NCBI GenBank assembly: GCA_027475525.1
Contig: JAMWFC010000027.1
Location: forward strand, 80,658 to 144,657
DNA from: Macrolepiota albuminosa
Lineage: Eukaryota > Basidiomycota > Agaricomycetes > Agaricales > Agaricaceae
Reading direction: 5' to 3'
Length of the DNA: 64,000 nucleotides
In this document: piece by piece, positions 33,546 through 44,560 of the stretch
How the letters are laid out: every line of letters starts with the position of its first letter
Position numbering within the stretch: the first letter of the stretch is position 1
Program-made: the position numbers and the translations under genes
Notes under the pieces: model-generated
Told to the model about the DNA's origin: nothing
The model's input: only the letters and a program-made list of their open reading frames with translations
The model's database searches: none

Positions 33546-36500
33546 ATGGACGAAGTAATAGATAACATTGAAAAATCCAAGAAGATGCCAGAATATATTG
33601 ATCCCACGCGGACGATGCCCCAGCCCCCTCCTCCCGATCATTTGTGTCGGAGTAAACAAGAAACTTCAATCAACAAACTCTCAGTACCAACAGCCCGTGA
33701 TGCTTCTACGGACAATATACCCGATGCTGGTCAATCTGACCCTCGGGCACTGCCCCAGGAGTGTGTCGGATGTGAGGAGACATCTAATTGGTGGACTCAA
33801 TTCCGTAACACTGTAGATGACATTGTATTTAGGTCAAATGTGCATACCTGCCATACATCATATAAGAAGGACGGAAGTAAAAAATTAGGCAAAGAGAATA
33901 AAGGGTGTCTAGACAACAAATGGGGCAGATGTAAGGCTCGGTTTCCCAAAGAACTCTTTCAACAGACTGAAGTCGACCCTCTAACAGGTGCGCTCAATAT
34001 GCGTAAAGCGGAACCATGGCTGAACACATTCACCGCATCTTTGAGTTATTTGTTTAGATGCAACACTGATGTAACTAGTCTTCGTTCGGGAACGGCGGTC
34101 AGGGGTGTCCTTTTATATGTCACTAAATATATAACTAAATCATCGCTTAAAACGTACACAGCATTTGAGGCTGTTGGCACAGTGCTCACAAAATACCAAG
34201 ATATTGTTAACGGACCTCTCCCACAGCAAGAAAAAGCAAGGTCTCTCATGACAAAAATGGCTAATGTAATGAGTGCAAAGTCAGAAATGGGTTCCCCGAT
34301 GATATGTATGTACCTTCTTGGTAACCCCGATCATTACACCGACCATAAATTCACCAATCTTCATTGGCCCAGCTTCGTCCGCGAGGTCAAACGTGCTTGG
34401 CCCGACGATCAGCCAACTGACAGTTCATACGGATCTGACAAAATAGCGATCATCAGAAAGAAAGGCCGAGTGGTGGGACTATCTCCTGTGTTTGACTACA
34501 TATACCGTGGCATAGAATTGCGCAACATGACATTGTACGAATGGGCTTCTAGATGCGAACGAGTAAAATCAACTCGTAGAGGGAACAAAAGTTGCAAGTC
34601 TAAATCGGCCAACACGCTGACCGTCAACTTTACAGACGATCATCCCTTGTCGGACTCCCATGCTACCCTTGTATATCCGCCAGGGCAGAAGCGCGTGCCC
34701 AATTTCATTGGTCCTACTCTTCCAAGGCGTGATAAAGGGGATAGAGACGAATACTGCGTCACAATGCTTACCTTATTCAAGCCTTGGCGTTCAGGTGCTG
34801 ATTTAAAAAACAAGTATGATTTATGGAGCACGGCATTCGACAACCATCATTTTACCGAAAGGCAACTGTGTCTTATGGCTAATATGAATATTAAGTATGA
34901 GTGTTTGGATGCCCGTGACGATTTCTATGCACAGTTGAAGCGAGGCGGTGTGGCATTCCCGGGAATGGACAATTCAGTTTCCAATGTCAGAGATATCGAA
35001 CAAAAGGATCATATGGACGACGAAGATAACGGACAACCTGAGGACTACGGGATAGACCTTGACTGTAGTAATGAGCTTGGCAAAACCGAACTAAAACGTC
35101 GGAGAGATATGGCTATTATGACTTCCACCATGACGAGCCTGAATTGGGATAAGCCTGTAATGGGCCAAACCTCCCCTGTTACAACGAAGCATTCACCTTC
35201 TGTGTCAGACATGCCCAGTACTTACTGGAGACATAAGGTCAGTGAAACTCGTGCGTCCATACTAAAAGATAGGCAAAAAGACATGTCGTCTGTTCGTGAA
35301 CAGCGCGTTGGAAGATCGGACGAACAAAACAAGCCGGGCATTGTGGAAGTATGTGATCGTAGTTTCCTAGAGAAAAAACATTTAAATATCAAATGGGAAC
35401 CCACCATATCCGAAATTACTACCAGTTTCAATCTCAATGAGGAACAAACCAGAGCATTTAGAATAGTGGCTAACCACGCTGCCACTTCTAACCCCGAACA
35501 GTTGAGAATGTATATGGGGGGTATGGGGGGCACCGGGAAAACGCAGGTGCTTAAGGCGCTGTCCCAATACTTTGCAGCCCGTGGAGAATCTCATAGGTTT
35601 GCAGTGGTTGCTCCTACCGGCACCGCAGCATCATTGTTAGGTGGATCGACTTACCATTATCTGTTTGGAATTAATGATATGGTACGCGACTCTCCGGCAC
35701 AACTGGCTCAAGTAAAGTCACGCCTTATCGGGGTGCAATATGTATTTTTTGACGAAGTGTCCATGTTGTCTTGCAGGGATATGTACAAGATATCAGCGCG
35801 CCTTACTCAGATTACAGGTCTGTCGCACCTCCCTTTTGGTGGTATGAACATGGTGTTTGCTGGCGATTTTGCTCAGCTGCCGCCAGTAACTGGCCGTGAG
35901 AATGCAGCGCTGTACAGTCGCAGTGTGGGTATGCGATCTATAGATCTGAACGAACAAAAGGCTGCATTGGGTAAAGCAGTTTGGCACCAGGTTACTACAG
36001 TAGTCATATTGAGACAGAATATGAGACAGACAATGCAAAGTCCAGACGACAAATCCTTTAGAACGGCCCTCGCTAACATGAGGTATCGAGCATGCACCAA
36101 AGACGATATCCAGTTCCTGGAGTCTCGGCGAGTCTCCAATCTTTCAGACTCCTCGCTTCTCAATGATGACTTCCGTAATGTGTCTATCATAACAGCACAC
36201 AACATAGATAAAGATGCTGTCAATGTGGTTGGAAGTAGCAGATTTGCCCTGGAGAGTGGACTCGAGCTGACAGATTTCTTTAGCGAAGATACTGTACTTG
36301 ACAAGGGTGACGAGAGCACATGCCAAGGTAAAGGTCGAGGAGCATCAGGTAGAAACAGAGTTCCTCTACACTCCTCTATTCAGAATATTCTATGGGAGCA
36401 GCCTCCGTCATCCACATCTGGTCAAGTTGCAGGCAAACTGTCGCTATGCGTCGACTTACCTATTATCATTAAGACTAACATTGCCACCGAGCTCTGTATC

Positions 36501-38135
36501 ACAAATGGTCAAGAAGGTTACGTATATGGATGGAAGTCATGTACGGGTTCTGTTGGTCAACGTATGATAGACACGCTGTTTGTAAAACTGAAGAATCCAC
36601 CGCATCACGTACAAATAGAAGGTCTTCCTGAAGACGTAGTACCAATAACTAGAAGCACTGTTTCGACTGAATGCAGTCTACCTAACGACCAAAAGATTAC
36701 AATTTCGCGATCACAAATCGAAATACTCGTCAACTATGCTATAACCGATTACGCTAGCCAAGGGAAGACTAGGCCTTTTAATCCTGTTGACTTGTTCAAA
36801 TGTCAATCCCATCAGGCTTACTATACAGCACTGTCCCGAAGCGCTACTGCAGCCGGCACTATTATAATACGTGGATTTGACAGAACCGTCATTCAAGGAA
36901 AAGCAACTGGCGCACTACGTCAGGAGTTCCGGGATTTAGAGTTGCTGGATGAGATAACGAGGCTGAGGTATGTAGGGAAGCTGCCAAAGGGTTTCCATGA
37001 CGCTCCAAGACGGTCCGATTTGATAGCATCGTTTAGACAATGCAAAAGTGACACATACTTTCCTCCTCATTTGCATCCGTCCCTGAGATGGGGTAAAAAC
37101 GATCAATTTGATGATTCAGGGTACATAGATATCAATTGGCATATAATATCAAGAGAGAGGCCGCTACAAGAAAGGCCATTGCCCAAAAACACTTTCATCC
37201 CTGCCAGAGGGGCCAAGGTATACAAGGATCCATGCAGCACAGGAAAACGGAAGATGCAGGAAGACATTGAGCATGGTCCAAGCAAACGCCGACGGTTGAG
37301 TCACGCAGATAGTCTGTCTATTTTGCAAGGTACTTGTCCCCCCTTTGCCTGTTCATGGAAGCTGAACAGTTGCGCATACGATTCTGTATTGTCTATTATA
37401 TACAATTTATGGCGAGAAGATCCTCTAGAATGGTCTCGAAAGCTTAGTGCATTGAGCCCGCGTCTAAACAAACATCTAGTGAAGGATTTCCATAGTATCG
37501 CCCCGGGAGATCATGAGGCCCTTGAGGAGACCAGGGAATGGCTTCGGACCAAGCTGTCTCAGAGGAATCACAGAGAGTTCCCGTTTGGTGAATACACGTC
37601 TGTACACTCTTTGATTAACGAACTATCTGTCAACGTGTCAGATGTGCTTGATTCGTTTATGGTCTGTCCAGCTCACCATGCCACGGCCCGTCGGAGAGTG
37701 AAATCGAAATCAGTAATGATCATACTGACGCCAGGAAGACCATCCATTCGTGAGCATGTTGATGACTTTTGGTGCTATACAAGCACAAGGTGTGATTCAT
37801 GTGCGAGACGACTAATCAAGGTTTCTCAGTTTCTGATGGCCCCTCCGATTATCTATTTCGATATATCAAGTGTATCAGTCGACGTGGATAAGAGGCTTGA
37901 AATCACGACCGTTGATTCTTCGAGGGTGAGTAAGTACACACTAAAAGGAGTTATATATTTTGGCAACTCTCATTTTTCAAGCCGCTACGTATCTTCATCT
38001 AACGAGTCTTGGCATCATGACGGATTGACAACTGGATATAAAATGACAAAGGAAAGTGAATCTATGAGCTTGATTGATATGTCAAAGTGCAATTCCAGGA
38101 CAGCCACGTTGGCTGTATACATCAGGAGAGATTGA
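33546..38135 (+). CDS. Helitron Rep/helicase, C-terminal part: Tyr motif, PIF1-type helicase, USP-like domain
   Basis: Near the N-terminus the two-tyrosine motif YVTKYITK (about 34,114-34,140) is the Y2 nicking site that completes the HUH nuclease. A PIF1-family superfamily-1 helicase follows: Walker A GGMGGTGKTQ (about 35,518), VAPTGTAASLLGG, Walker B VFFDEVSML, FAGDFAQLPPV, and the C-terminal motif DYASQGKTRPF with YYTALSRS. After residue ~1,250 comes a domain not needed for rolling-circle transposition. It has SWKLNSCAYDSVLSIIYNLW (Cys box), a CDSC pair, and a His box around YTLKGVIYFGNSHFSSRYV with WHHDG. That order is the layout of ubiquitin-specific proteases (peptidase C19). The frame is uninterrupted over 4.6 kb and rich in CpG, so this copy is young. 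It probably starts upstream, in the previous entry, rather than at its own first ATG. Confidence 0.88.
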   Translation: MDEVIDNIEKSKKMPEYIDPTRTMPQPPPPDHLCRSKQETSINKLSVPTARDASTDNIPDAGQSDPRALPQECVGCEETSNWWTQFRNTVDDIVFRSNVHTCHTSYKKDGSKKLGKENKGCLDNKWGRCKARFPKELFQQTEVDPLTGALNMRKAEPWLNTFTASLSYLFRCNTDVTSLRSGTAVRGVLLYVTKYITKSSLKTYTAFEAVGTVLTKYQDIVNGPLPQQEKARSLMTKMANVMSAKSEMGSPMICMYLLGNPDHYTDHKFTNLHWPSFVREVKRAWPDDQPTDSSYGSDKIAIIRKKGRVVGLSPVFDYIYRGIELRNMTLYEWASRCERVKSTRRGNKSCKSKSANTLTVNFTDDHPLSDSHATLVYPPGQKRVPNFIGPTLPRRDKGDRDEYCVTMLTLFKPWRSGADLKNKYDLWSTAFDNHHFTERQLCLMANMNIKYECLDARDDFYAQLKRGGVAFPGMDNSVSNVRDIEQKDHMDDEDNGQPEDYGIDLDCSNELGKTELKRRRDMAIMTSTMTSLNWDKPVMGQTSPVTTKHSPSVSDMPSTYWRHKVSETRASILKDRQKDMSSVREQRVGRSDEQNKPGIVEVCDRSFLEKKHLNIKWEPTISEITTSFNLNEEQTRAFRIVANHAATSNPEQLRMYMGGMGGTGKTQVLKALSQYFAARGESHRFAVVAPTGTAASLLGGSTYHYLFGINDMVRDSPAQLAQVKSRLIGVQYVFFDEVSMLSCRDMYKISARLTQITGLSHLPFGGMNMVFAGDFAQLPPVTGRENAALYSRSVGMRSIDLNEQKAALGKAVWHQVTTVVILRQNMRQTMQSPDDKSFRTALANMRYRACTKDDIQFLESRRVSNLSDSSLLNDDFRNVSIITAHNIDKDAVNVVGSSRFALESGLELTDFFSEDTVLDKGDESTCQGKGRGASGRNRVPLHSSIQNILWEQPPSSTSGQVAGKLSLCVDLPIIIKTNIATELCITNGQEGYVYGWKSCTGSVGQRMIDTLFVKLKNPPHHVQIEGLPEDVVPITRSTVSTECSLPNDQKITISRSQIEILVNYAITDYASQGKTRPFNPVDLFKCQSHQAYYTALSRSATAAGTIIIRGFDRTVIQGKATGALRQEFRDLELLDEITRLRYVGKLPKGFHDAPRRSDLIASFRQCKSDTYFPPHLHPSLRWGKNDQFDDSGYIDINWHIISRERPLQERPLPKNTFIPARGAKVYKDPCSTGKRKMQEDIEHGPSKRRRLSHADSLSILQGTCPPFACSWKLNSCAYDSVLSIIYNLWREDPLEWSRKLSALSPRLNKHLVKDFHSIAPGDHEALEETREWLRTKLSQRNHREFPFGEYTSVHSLINELSVNVSDVLDSFMVCPAHHATARRRVKSKSVMIILTPGRPSIREHVDDFWCYTSTRCDSCARRLIKVSQFLMAPPIIYFDISSVSVDVDKRLEITTVDSSRVSKYTLKGVIYFGNSHFSSRYVSSSNESWHHDGLTTGYKMTKESESMSLIDMSKCNSRTATLAVYIRRD

Positions 38136-38149
38136 TCACGTTAATGGAA

Positions 38150-38275
38150 GTGGTAGATTACGTAAACGACTGCTGGAGCATCAGCTTACATAACCTACTG
38201 ATGGAGCATCGGCTTACATAAACTGTTGCTGTAGTGTCAGCTTACATAAACCGCTGCTGGAGCAGCTTACAACAG
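38150..38275 (-). repeat. Array 3 of the TTTATGTAAGC repeat, inverted
   Basis: Four to five units in reverse complement (CTGGAGCATCAGCTTACATAA and variants), directly after the Rep/helicase stop. Together with array 2 they form inverted flanks of the gene. Confidence 0.88.
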
Positions 38276-38310
38276 CAGGTTACTCTAGCGTGACATAAAT
38301 ATTGGATCGA

Positions 38311-38340
38311 GCGTTTTTACCGTCTTCTGCGCGGTAAACA
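38311..38340 (+). other. Hairpin, candidate Helitron 3' structure
   Basis: TTTACCG and CGGTAAA pair over seven bases with a nine-base loop (TCTTCTGCG). A second ACCGTC...GGTA element follows at about 38,380-38,398. No CTRR tetranucleotide lies at the usual distance, so the role is uncertain. Confidence 0.4.
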
Positions 38341-38463
38341 ATTTACCAATCTTATTTGTTTCAGACACTGGATGTTGTTACCGTCTTGTTTGATGGTATA
38401 CACGATAATTGGACAAACGGACTAAAAAAAGGTGGCGACATAAACTACAACAAATAACAAACG

Positions 38464-41400
38464 CTACGACCGTCGGATTCGCTTAGCAGCTAGATTAAGC
38501 GAATGAGTACAATATCGACACCTGTACTGAGCAACTTACCAGGCCTGTCTGATGATTCGTCTTCACTGCTTGAGCTACTCGATTTATCACTTGCTTGGCT
38601 GGGACTACGGGGCGTATCTGTAGGAGCGAGAACGGGAGATTCGGGGGGGGTGTCACTGATATAACCGGCCTCGGGGCAGGCATTGTAAGTTTTTAATTCA
38701 TCGACAGAAAATTCGACCCAGCAAGACAAGTCAGCGTCTTCTTCGCGTCGGGGATTGAAATTTGTGAGTGTGACGCCGAGTTGGCGTGCAATCGTGGAAT
38801 CCCGCCAAACATAACCATCGATGTACGGATAAGCTGAGGAAGTATGAAAAAATGTCAGAACTTATATGCGGAAAACACTCACGGAAGTCAACTGTTGGAA
38901 CTTTGCGAATAATGTATCGGCTGCCCCTCCAGGCAAACGTTAATTCAGCAGGATCGACATCGGAAGCACCAAGACGCGGACGGACAAGGGTGTACGCCTT
39001 CCAGGCAGGTCCGTCACGGAGGACGGATTGGATATTGATACAAGTTGTTGACGGGGGTGTATCTGCGTCGGAACCGCGTATATGATTCAGCCATGCGATT
39101 TTTTTGTAGTGCATAAGTACACAAGCATGGATAGCCAGGAACCAAGACGATATGTGTTCAAGCGCAGGCAGACCCGTTATGATACTGCCATCGGACTCGC
39201 TTTCGAGTTCGTGATTGGAGAAGAACCAGTACATCAGCCTTCGTGCGCGGACCCGGTTTTTTACGGACACCTCAAAGGATCGAAGATCGCCGTTCCAAGC
39301 ATGGTCCGAAGGCGCAAGTGCATCATGCAATTCAAAATAGTTGCATAAATGAAGAAGTATCAGCACGCCGTCCCATGAGTTTGTGTTCGGAACGTGACCA
39401 TTGTCGTAATCTGCACATACGTGAATGGTATAAACAGATGTGACGATGACTTCACGTACCGTGATCGGTCACCGAATCGACGAGAACAAGGACGAAATAC
39501 GTGAGGAGGCGCATCAGCACCGTGTCTGATGCGGGACCGTGGTCCGTGTTGGATATTGATGTCGAAGCGATGTAATGGTGATACAAGCCGATTATTGAGG
39601 CAGCGAGAGTCGATGTATTGTAGAAATGACCCCCACGGCATATTGTAGGTATTGGAGTAACTACGGCATGAGGCAAGCACGGGCGCATGATGCTGTAATA
39701 ATACATTATCAGTAAATAATACAAGGAAAAGAAATAATCAGTTGACAAACAGCATGGAACCCGGCTGCAGAACAAGGAGCTCGACGTCCCACTTTTCATC
39801 GTTTGGCTTTCTGGTGTAGAAATCGTTAACGTAAAGGTCCCATGCTCCGAAGTCATCGTAATTTCCAGACTTGGGCGCCGCCACGAACCACAACTTCGCG
39901 CCAGTCTCGATGAAGACGAACGTAGCAAAACCATTGGCGTCGATGTGCCAGTAATGGTGGGTGCCACTGGTGGAAGCAAGATTCCATCGCATATCGGAAA
40001 TTGGATAAAAATCGTCCACTTTACAGTACCCGTGACCTTGAACTTTTCCCCAGACAGCCGAGTCGCTCGAGAACGGGAGGCGCGGGAAAGTTTCTAGGGA
40101 GGCAGGGATATCCAAAGCACTTAATGATCTTGGGTACGAAGATTCTAGCGTCCTTAGAAGATCCCGAGGTGTCGCATGCTTTAAACGCTCGGTACCAGAT
40201 ATGGTGAAATCTGTGGGAAAAGGAATTAAAATTAAAGATAATAAAAATGTTACAAAGGAGCTTGAGCGTACCATGCACCTGGATAACATTGTCCAAGACG
40301 CATACGTCTGATAAGGAGCGTGCATTGAAACCTGGGTCAATATGCTGGTCCCCAATGACAAGAATACAAGAATGCGACGTTAAGGTTTTGGAGAGAGCAA
40401 GTGAAGAGGAAGAGTGATACTCGGTTTGAGTCATCACCTTCACAGATGAGGGTCGAACCCGATGGGCAACAGATGCGGCATACAATCTGCGAAACCAAAC
40501 AAGGTCCCTGTCGAGCTACAGAGCAGTGAACGGAAGGCTACTAGAACGGAATAGAATATATACGCACGTGAAATCTTGGTGTGTATTCAAACATCCCATC
40601 GCCGCCAGACAATGGTATATGTACGGTGTCCCCTTCACGGAGAATCCATGGTTCTGAGAGATCAAGACGATTCGGAGCTTTGACGGTATGGCTATCCTCA
40701 TCATCCTAAACCCAGAATCACAGCCAGTTGATCAACGCATAGACAGTAACTCACCGTAGACTCAAGGGTCAGGTCAATGTAACCCCGATCCGTCTCAACA
40801 TTTTCAATGGGTGAAGCAACCGCCGTTCCCTCAGCGGAGTCGTTGGAGGAATCGCTATCGTTATCTGAGTCCATCGTGGGAGGCTCGCTAGCGCTATCAG
40901 AGTCTACATGAGCCTTACTCGTGTAGTTTCGTTTCCTCTTCCTAGGTGTCAAGGGTGCCGTATTACGTCGCTTGTTTTTGGCCGCAATACGCGCTGACTT
41001 TCTCCGCTTTCCTTTCGAAGTCTTAGCGGAGCCGACAGTCACCGCCGGGTCGGAAGTAGGCAAATCGTCGTTAACTGCTGTCTCGGAGGCGTTGTCTAAA
41101 GTTAGTGAACCAATACCGGTAACTACGGGTGTCACCTGTTCTCCATCCGGTACGTCTGTCCTGGGAATAAATGCCCCAGTAGCAGGTGCCGTATTGGAAT
41201 TAGTATGCTCACGGGCACCTGCAGGGGAATCCTCAATATCACAATTCGAAACGTCGGGTGCCACGTCCATGGGGTCCGGTTCGGGGGAATCCTCAACTTC
41301 ACGATTCGAAATAACGGGCGACACGTCCATAGCGTCATCCAAGGCATGGACGGTATTCGGAGAGGAAGGGACATCGGTTAACTTGTTATAGTTTTCGGAT

Positions 41401-43120
41401 CCCGTGGGGTCTTCCAATGCACGGTCGAGTGCGTCTGTACAAGGGGACGGGTCAAGACGGGTATCCTCAGCATCGTTATTGGAGATATCAGGTGACACGT
41501 CCATAAGGTCCCCTAAATCTGGAGAAATGGTCGAGTTGTCTGAATTTTCAGGTCGCGTAGGTGAAGACTGCTCATTACCATGAGGCTTGTCACCGACGGT
41601 TGGATGAGGAATATCTACGTGACCTGACGGGCTTGCCGAGCGAATAAGGGGTCCTGGTAAGTCAACCAATCCAACAGGGAACGGAGCGGGTCCAAACAAC
41701 GGGCTTGCATCATCATCGTGTTCGGCTTCGTCGCTCGTTGAAGTGGTCGATGCAGCAATCAAAGGAACACGCGAAGCATCAGGCGGGGGCTTCTTAGAAG
41801 GTGAAGGGACAGATACGATTTCAATCCAAGCAGGAGCCGCTTCGTTGATTTGATCAGTTAAGGTATTCAAGGCAGATGACAGCTCGGTTAGCAGGTCACC
41901 ACCCTGAGCTGCCGAGAACAACACTCTCCACAATGCTCGATCCGCCTCGACGACGATACGTGGACGTTCCAGCCCACCAACATGCCTCCAAAGCTTGAAA
42001 AGCAATCAGAGCTGCTCAAACAAAATAAAATATATATATCAATTTACCTGTAGCAGGGAGTCTTTACCGGTTAGTGTACCATATTCGCGAGGAAGAAGTA
42101 ACATTAGGGGGGATACGAGTAATGCCAGATAAAGGGAGTTGTGCATAATAGTCGAGCAACCATATGAACCGGCACCGTCGATGGCACCGCCATGCGTAGT
42201 ATGGAGATATTTCAATTGGTCTTGATCGCTAGATCTGCTTTCGCTATACACAACAAAGACAATGAGCAGCCATTATAATAAGGTCGAGAAGGGAAATACT
42301 CGTCAACGATGATATCTTCGATTGCCGTGATATCGGACGGTAGATAAAGGTTACCCTGAGGCAACTTTAATGGACATTCGAACTGATATCAATTAAAGTT
42401 ACCTTTAATAGGCAACTTAGATGTAACGCCGCACTGGTAAGATTGATTATGGTGTTTTGAACACCCTTATTGCTGACCCGAGAAGTGAGTTCGGAGTACA
42501 GCTTCATGCGAGGACCCGTAAACTTGGGAGTGGGACGGTCTCTCGGTCGTTCTCCTCTAGATTCGGCATTTATCTTTTTCAGATGTTGTACGAGGTTTTT
42601 ATGGAATTTCCCGATAAGGTTTGGGAGTGAGTTTAAAGGGTTTACCGGCTAAAACACAAACTCAAACAATGAAATAGATAATAGAAGATGAACCTACTGA
42701 ACGGCTATTCTCCATCATCGGCCCCGAGGTTCGTGGAGGGCGCATCTCATCCTCACATACAAGCGTGTATATGTCGAGTACACGATATGACATAATAACT
42801 TTGAAAAAGGCTTCGAGTGCCTTATCTTTCGGTACACAATAAACAGGGACATCATTTATAGTATCTCGAAATATGGAGAATACGTCTGAACGGCTAGCAA
42901 GAGAAATATTTTTTTCTGCCTCAGACAACACACGTGCAAGCGCCTTAAATAGGTCAGCAGAGCATACATAAAGAATATCTAAGTAACTTGCCGCCACAGG
43001 TGTGCTGTCAAAGTGAGAAGACAGGTCATGAGTGTTAGGAATAACGTCTGAATACCATGAGTGATTATAAAACTTAGAGTTGTCGAGGCGAGGGTGGTGA
43101 GATGACATTATACCGTCCAT
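38464..43120 (-). CDS. Large JmjC-domain protein, many exons
   Basis: Exons run right to left. The N-terminal part starts MDGIMSSHHPRLDNSKFYNH (an in-frame ATG at 43,204 is an alternative), followed by GKFHKNLVQHLKKINAESRG and HTTHGGAIDGAGSYGCS. Next is a long acidic exon (42005-40701) with three copies of MDVSPxISN/MDVAPDVSN and a nuclear-localisation-like KGKRRKSARIAAKNKRRN. The JmjC core reads GTHHYWHIDANGFATFVFIE, GAKLWFVAAPK, LLVLQPGSMLFV, then after an intron LPHAVVTP and CRGGHFYNT; the H-x-D and distal His are the Fe(II) ligands. A helical C-terminal part, an acidic Ser-rich stretch and a basic end (AAKRIRRS, stop at 38,464) finish it. JmjC enzymes are 2-oxoglutarate/Fe(II) oxygenases, often histone demethylases. 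It is convergent with the Helitron gene. Confidence 0.78.
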
Positions 43121-43204
43121 GGTGACAATTGAAGAACAAGAACGGATTTGAACAATCAAACACGAATCATACAACAACGATAAACATACACATTCATTTG
43201 TCAT

Positions 43205-44560
43205 CCGCTGCTGGAGCTACGACCTGGCACTTTCTGATGGAACATGTTTCTGGAACCAGCGGATTATTCTAGAAGGAAGATTTTAGATAACGTGACATGA
43301 CAGCTCTGCGGCAATCTCCGTGTAACCGTGAGCAGTATCGTTTGTCAGCCATGGAGTCTCAAGCATGCGTTGCTGGCATTCAAAGTGCTAGGTATGTCTC
43401 CTCCACCCGCACGATTATATGTTCTAAGAAATCCATATAGTCCCACTGGCGGGTCATATGCAGCCAATCCCAAATGTGGGTAAAGCCAGCATATAGATGA
43501 AGGGCTCTACGTGTCCAGTACTACGGTACAGTTCGTTCTTATTGATTCTTTCCATGTTTGATAGCATTGACGTCGTTGGATTACAGCTGAATGTAAGCTT
43601 TGAAGCTGGTGGTTGAATATCCTACGTCTCATCCATCTAAGAAAAATAAAAACTTACTCACTTCCCCTTCCCCCCACAGACGCATTCGTATTCCGCCTGC
43701 ACCGCGGCGAAGCAGGCGACACAGCTTATCTACCCACGATACCGTTTTATCCGCTGAATTACGAGTAGAAACTCAACAGGGGCTCATCGGACCCGATTCA
43801 GACGAAAAATGAAAAGCCCCGATTCGATGTTGACAGAGGTTCGAGGTTGTCCCTTCCATTTCTTCAATAACTAACATATGTATATTCTTAATTATCCTAC
43901 TAGATGTCGAGGGATCGGAGTCACCGTTTCTATTTCTTGCCTTCAATATTCTACTCTCCATCTCTGTTCCAGAATGCAGCAGAGAAGAAAACCATTTACA
44001 CAAGTTGGTTTCTATTTAACATTGGCAAATTATGACGGTAAAAAGCGTAGGTATGGCCAAAACCATCATCTGGGTGTTAAATCTGTGCTAGAGCTGTAGA
44101 ACCGCGCATAACCCTTGGGTATGGCCAGGACCATCCTCTTGGTGCTAAATCTGTGCTAGAGCCTGTAGAATTCACTGCTTCGCATCATCCCAGCCATACC
44201 TTCGGCGTCCAGACTGGCACTGGTGACAACTCATCTTACTACATTATATTCTCTCAGAAGGCTCAATTCTTGTACCAACCTCTGTACACGCTCTTGGAAA
44301 CGACGACCTGGAAACGACGACCTCCTGACCCTTGATCATGACAGGAAATATATCACAATACGCTCTATGTACACGAGTTTGAAGCACGACGATTCGAATG
44401 CTATTATCACGCACTCCTCGGGATTTACAGGACACTCGAAATATATCTATCATGGACAACAAACCTACCCTCTCCCGTTTGCCACCTGCTGCCTGAACAA
44501 CGAGAACCTTTCCCACTACTGATGCGTGGGCGGGTATTTATGAGGAAAGGCTGCGTCGGA
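43205..44560. other. Non-coding region with a duplicated 67-base segment
   Basis: CGCTGCTGGAGCTACGACC at about 43,207 is one more unit like array 3. GTATGGCCA-ACCATC-TC...CTAAATCTGTGCTAGAG occurs at about 44,051 and 44,118, imperfectly. A short direct repeat, GGAAACGACGACCT, lies at about 44,297-44,324. No gene is recognised. Confidence 0.45.

Larger units (their letters stand above)
29718..38280 (+). mobile_element. Helitron (rolling-circle transposon), ends not resolved
   Basis: The Rep/helicase is bracketed by array 2 on the left and the same repeat in inverted orientation on the right (array 3). A hairpin with stem TTTACCG/CGGTAAA stands at about 38,315-38,337, as Helitron 3' ends usually carry a hairpin. 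I could not find the expected CTRR end just after it nor a TC start. The limits given are therefore those of the repeat arrays, not proven termini. The neighbouring genes at 24.9-29.4 and 38.5-43.1 kb may or may not be cargo. Confidence 0.6.

Noticed and set aside
41130..41530. Direct repeats with a 60-base period in the JmjC gene
   Set aside because: They are imperfect and in frame, encoding the MDVSPxISN-type linker repeats; a protein repeat, not an artefact.
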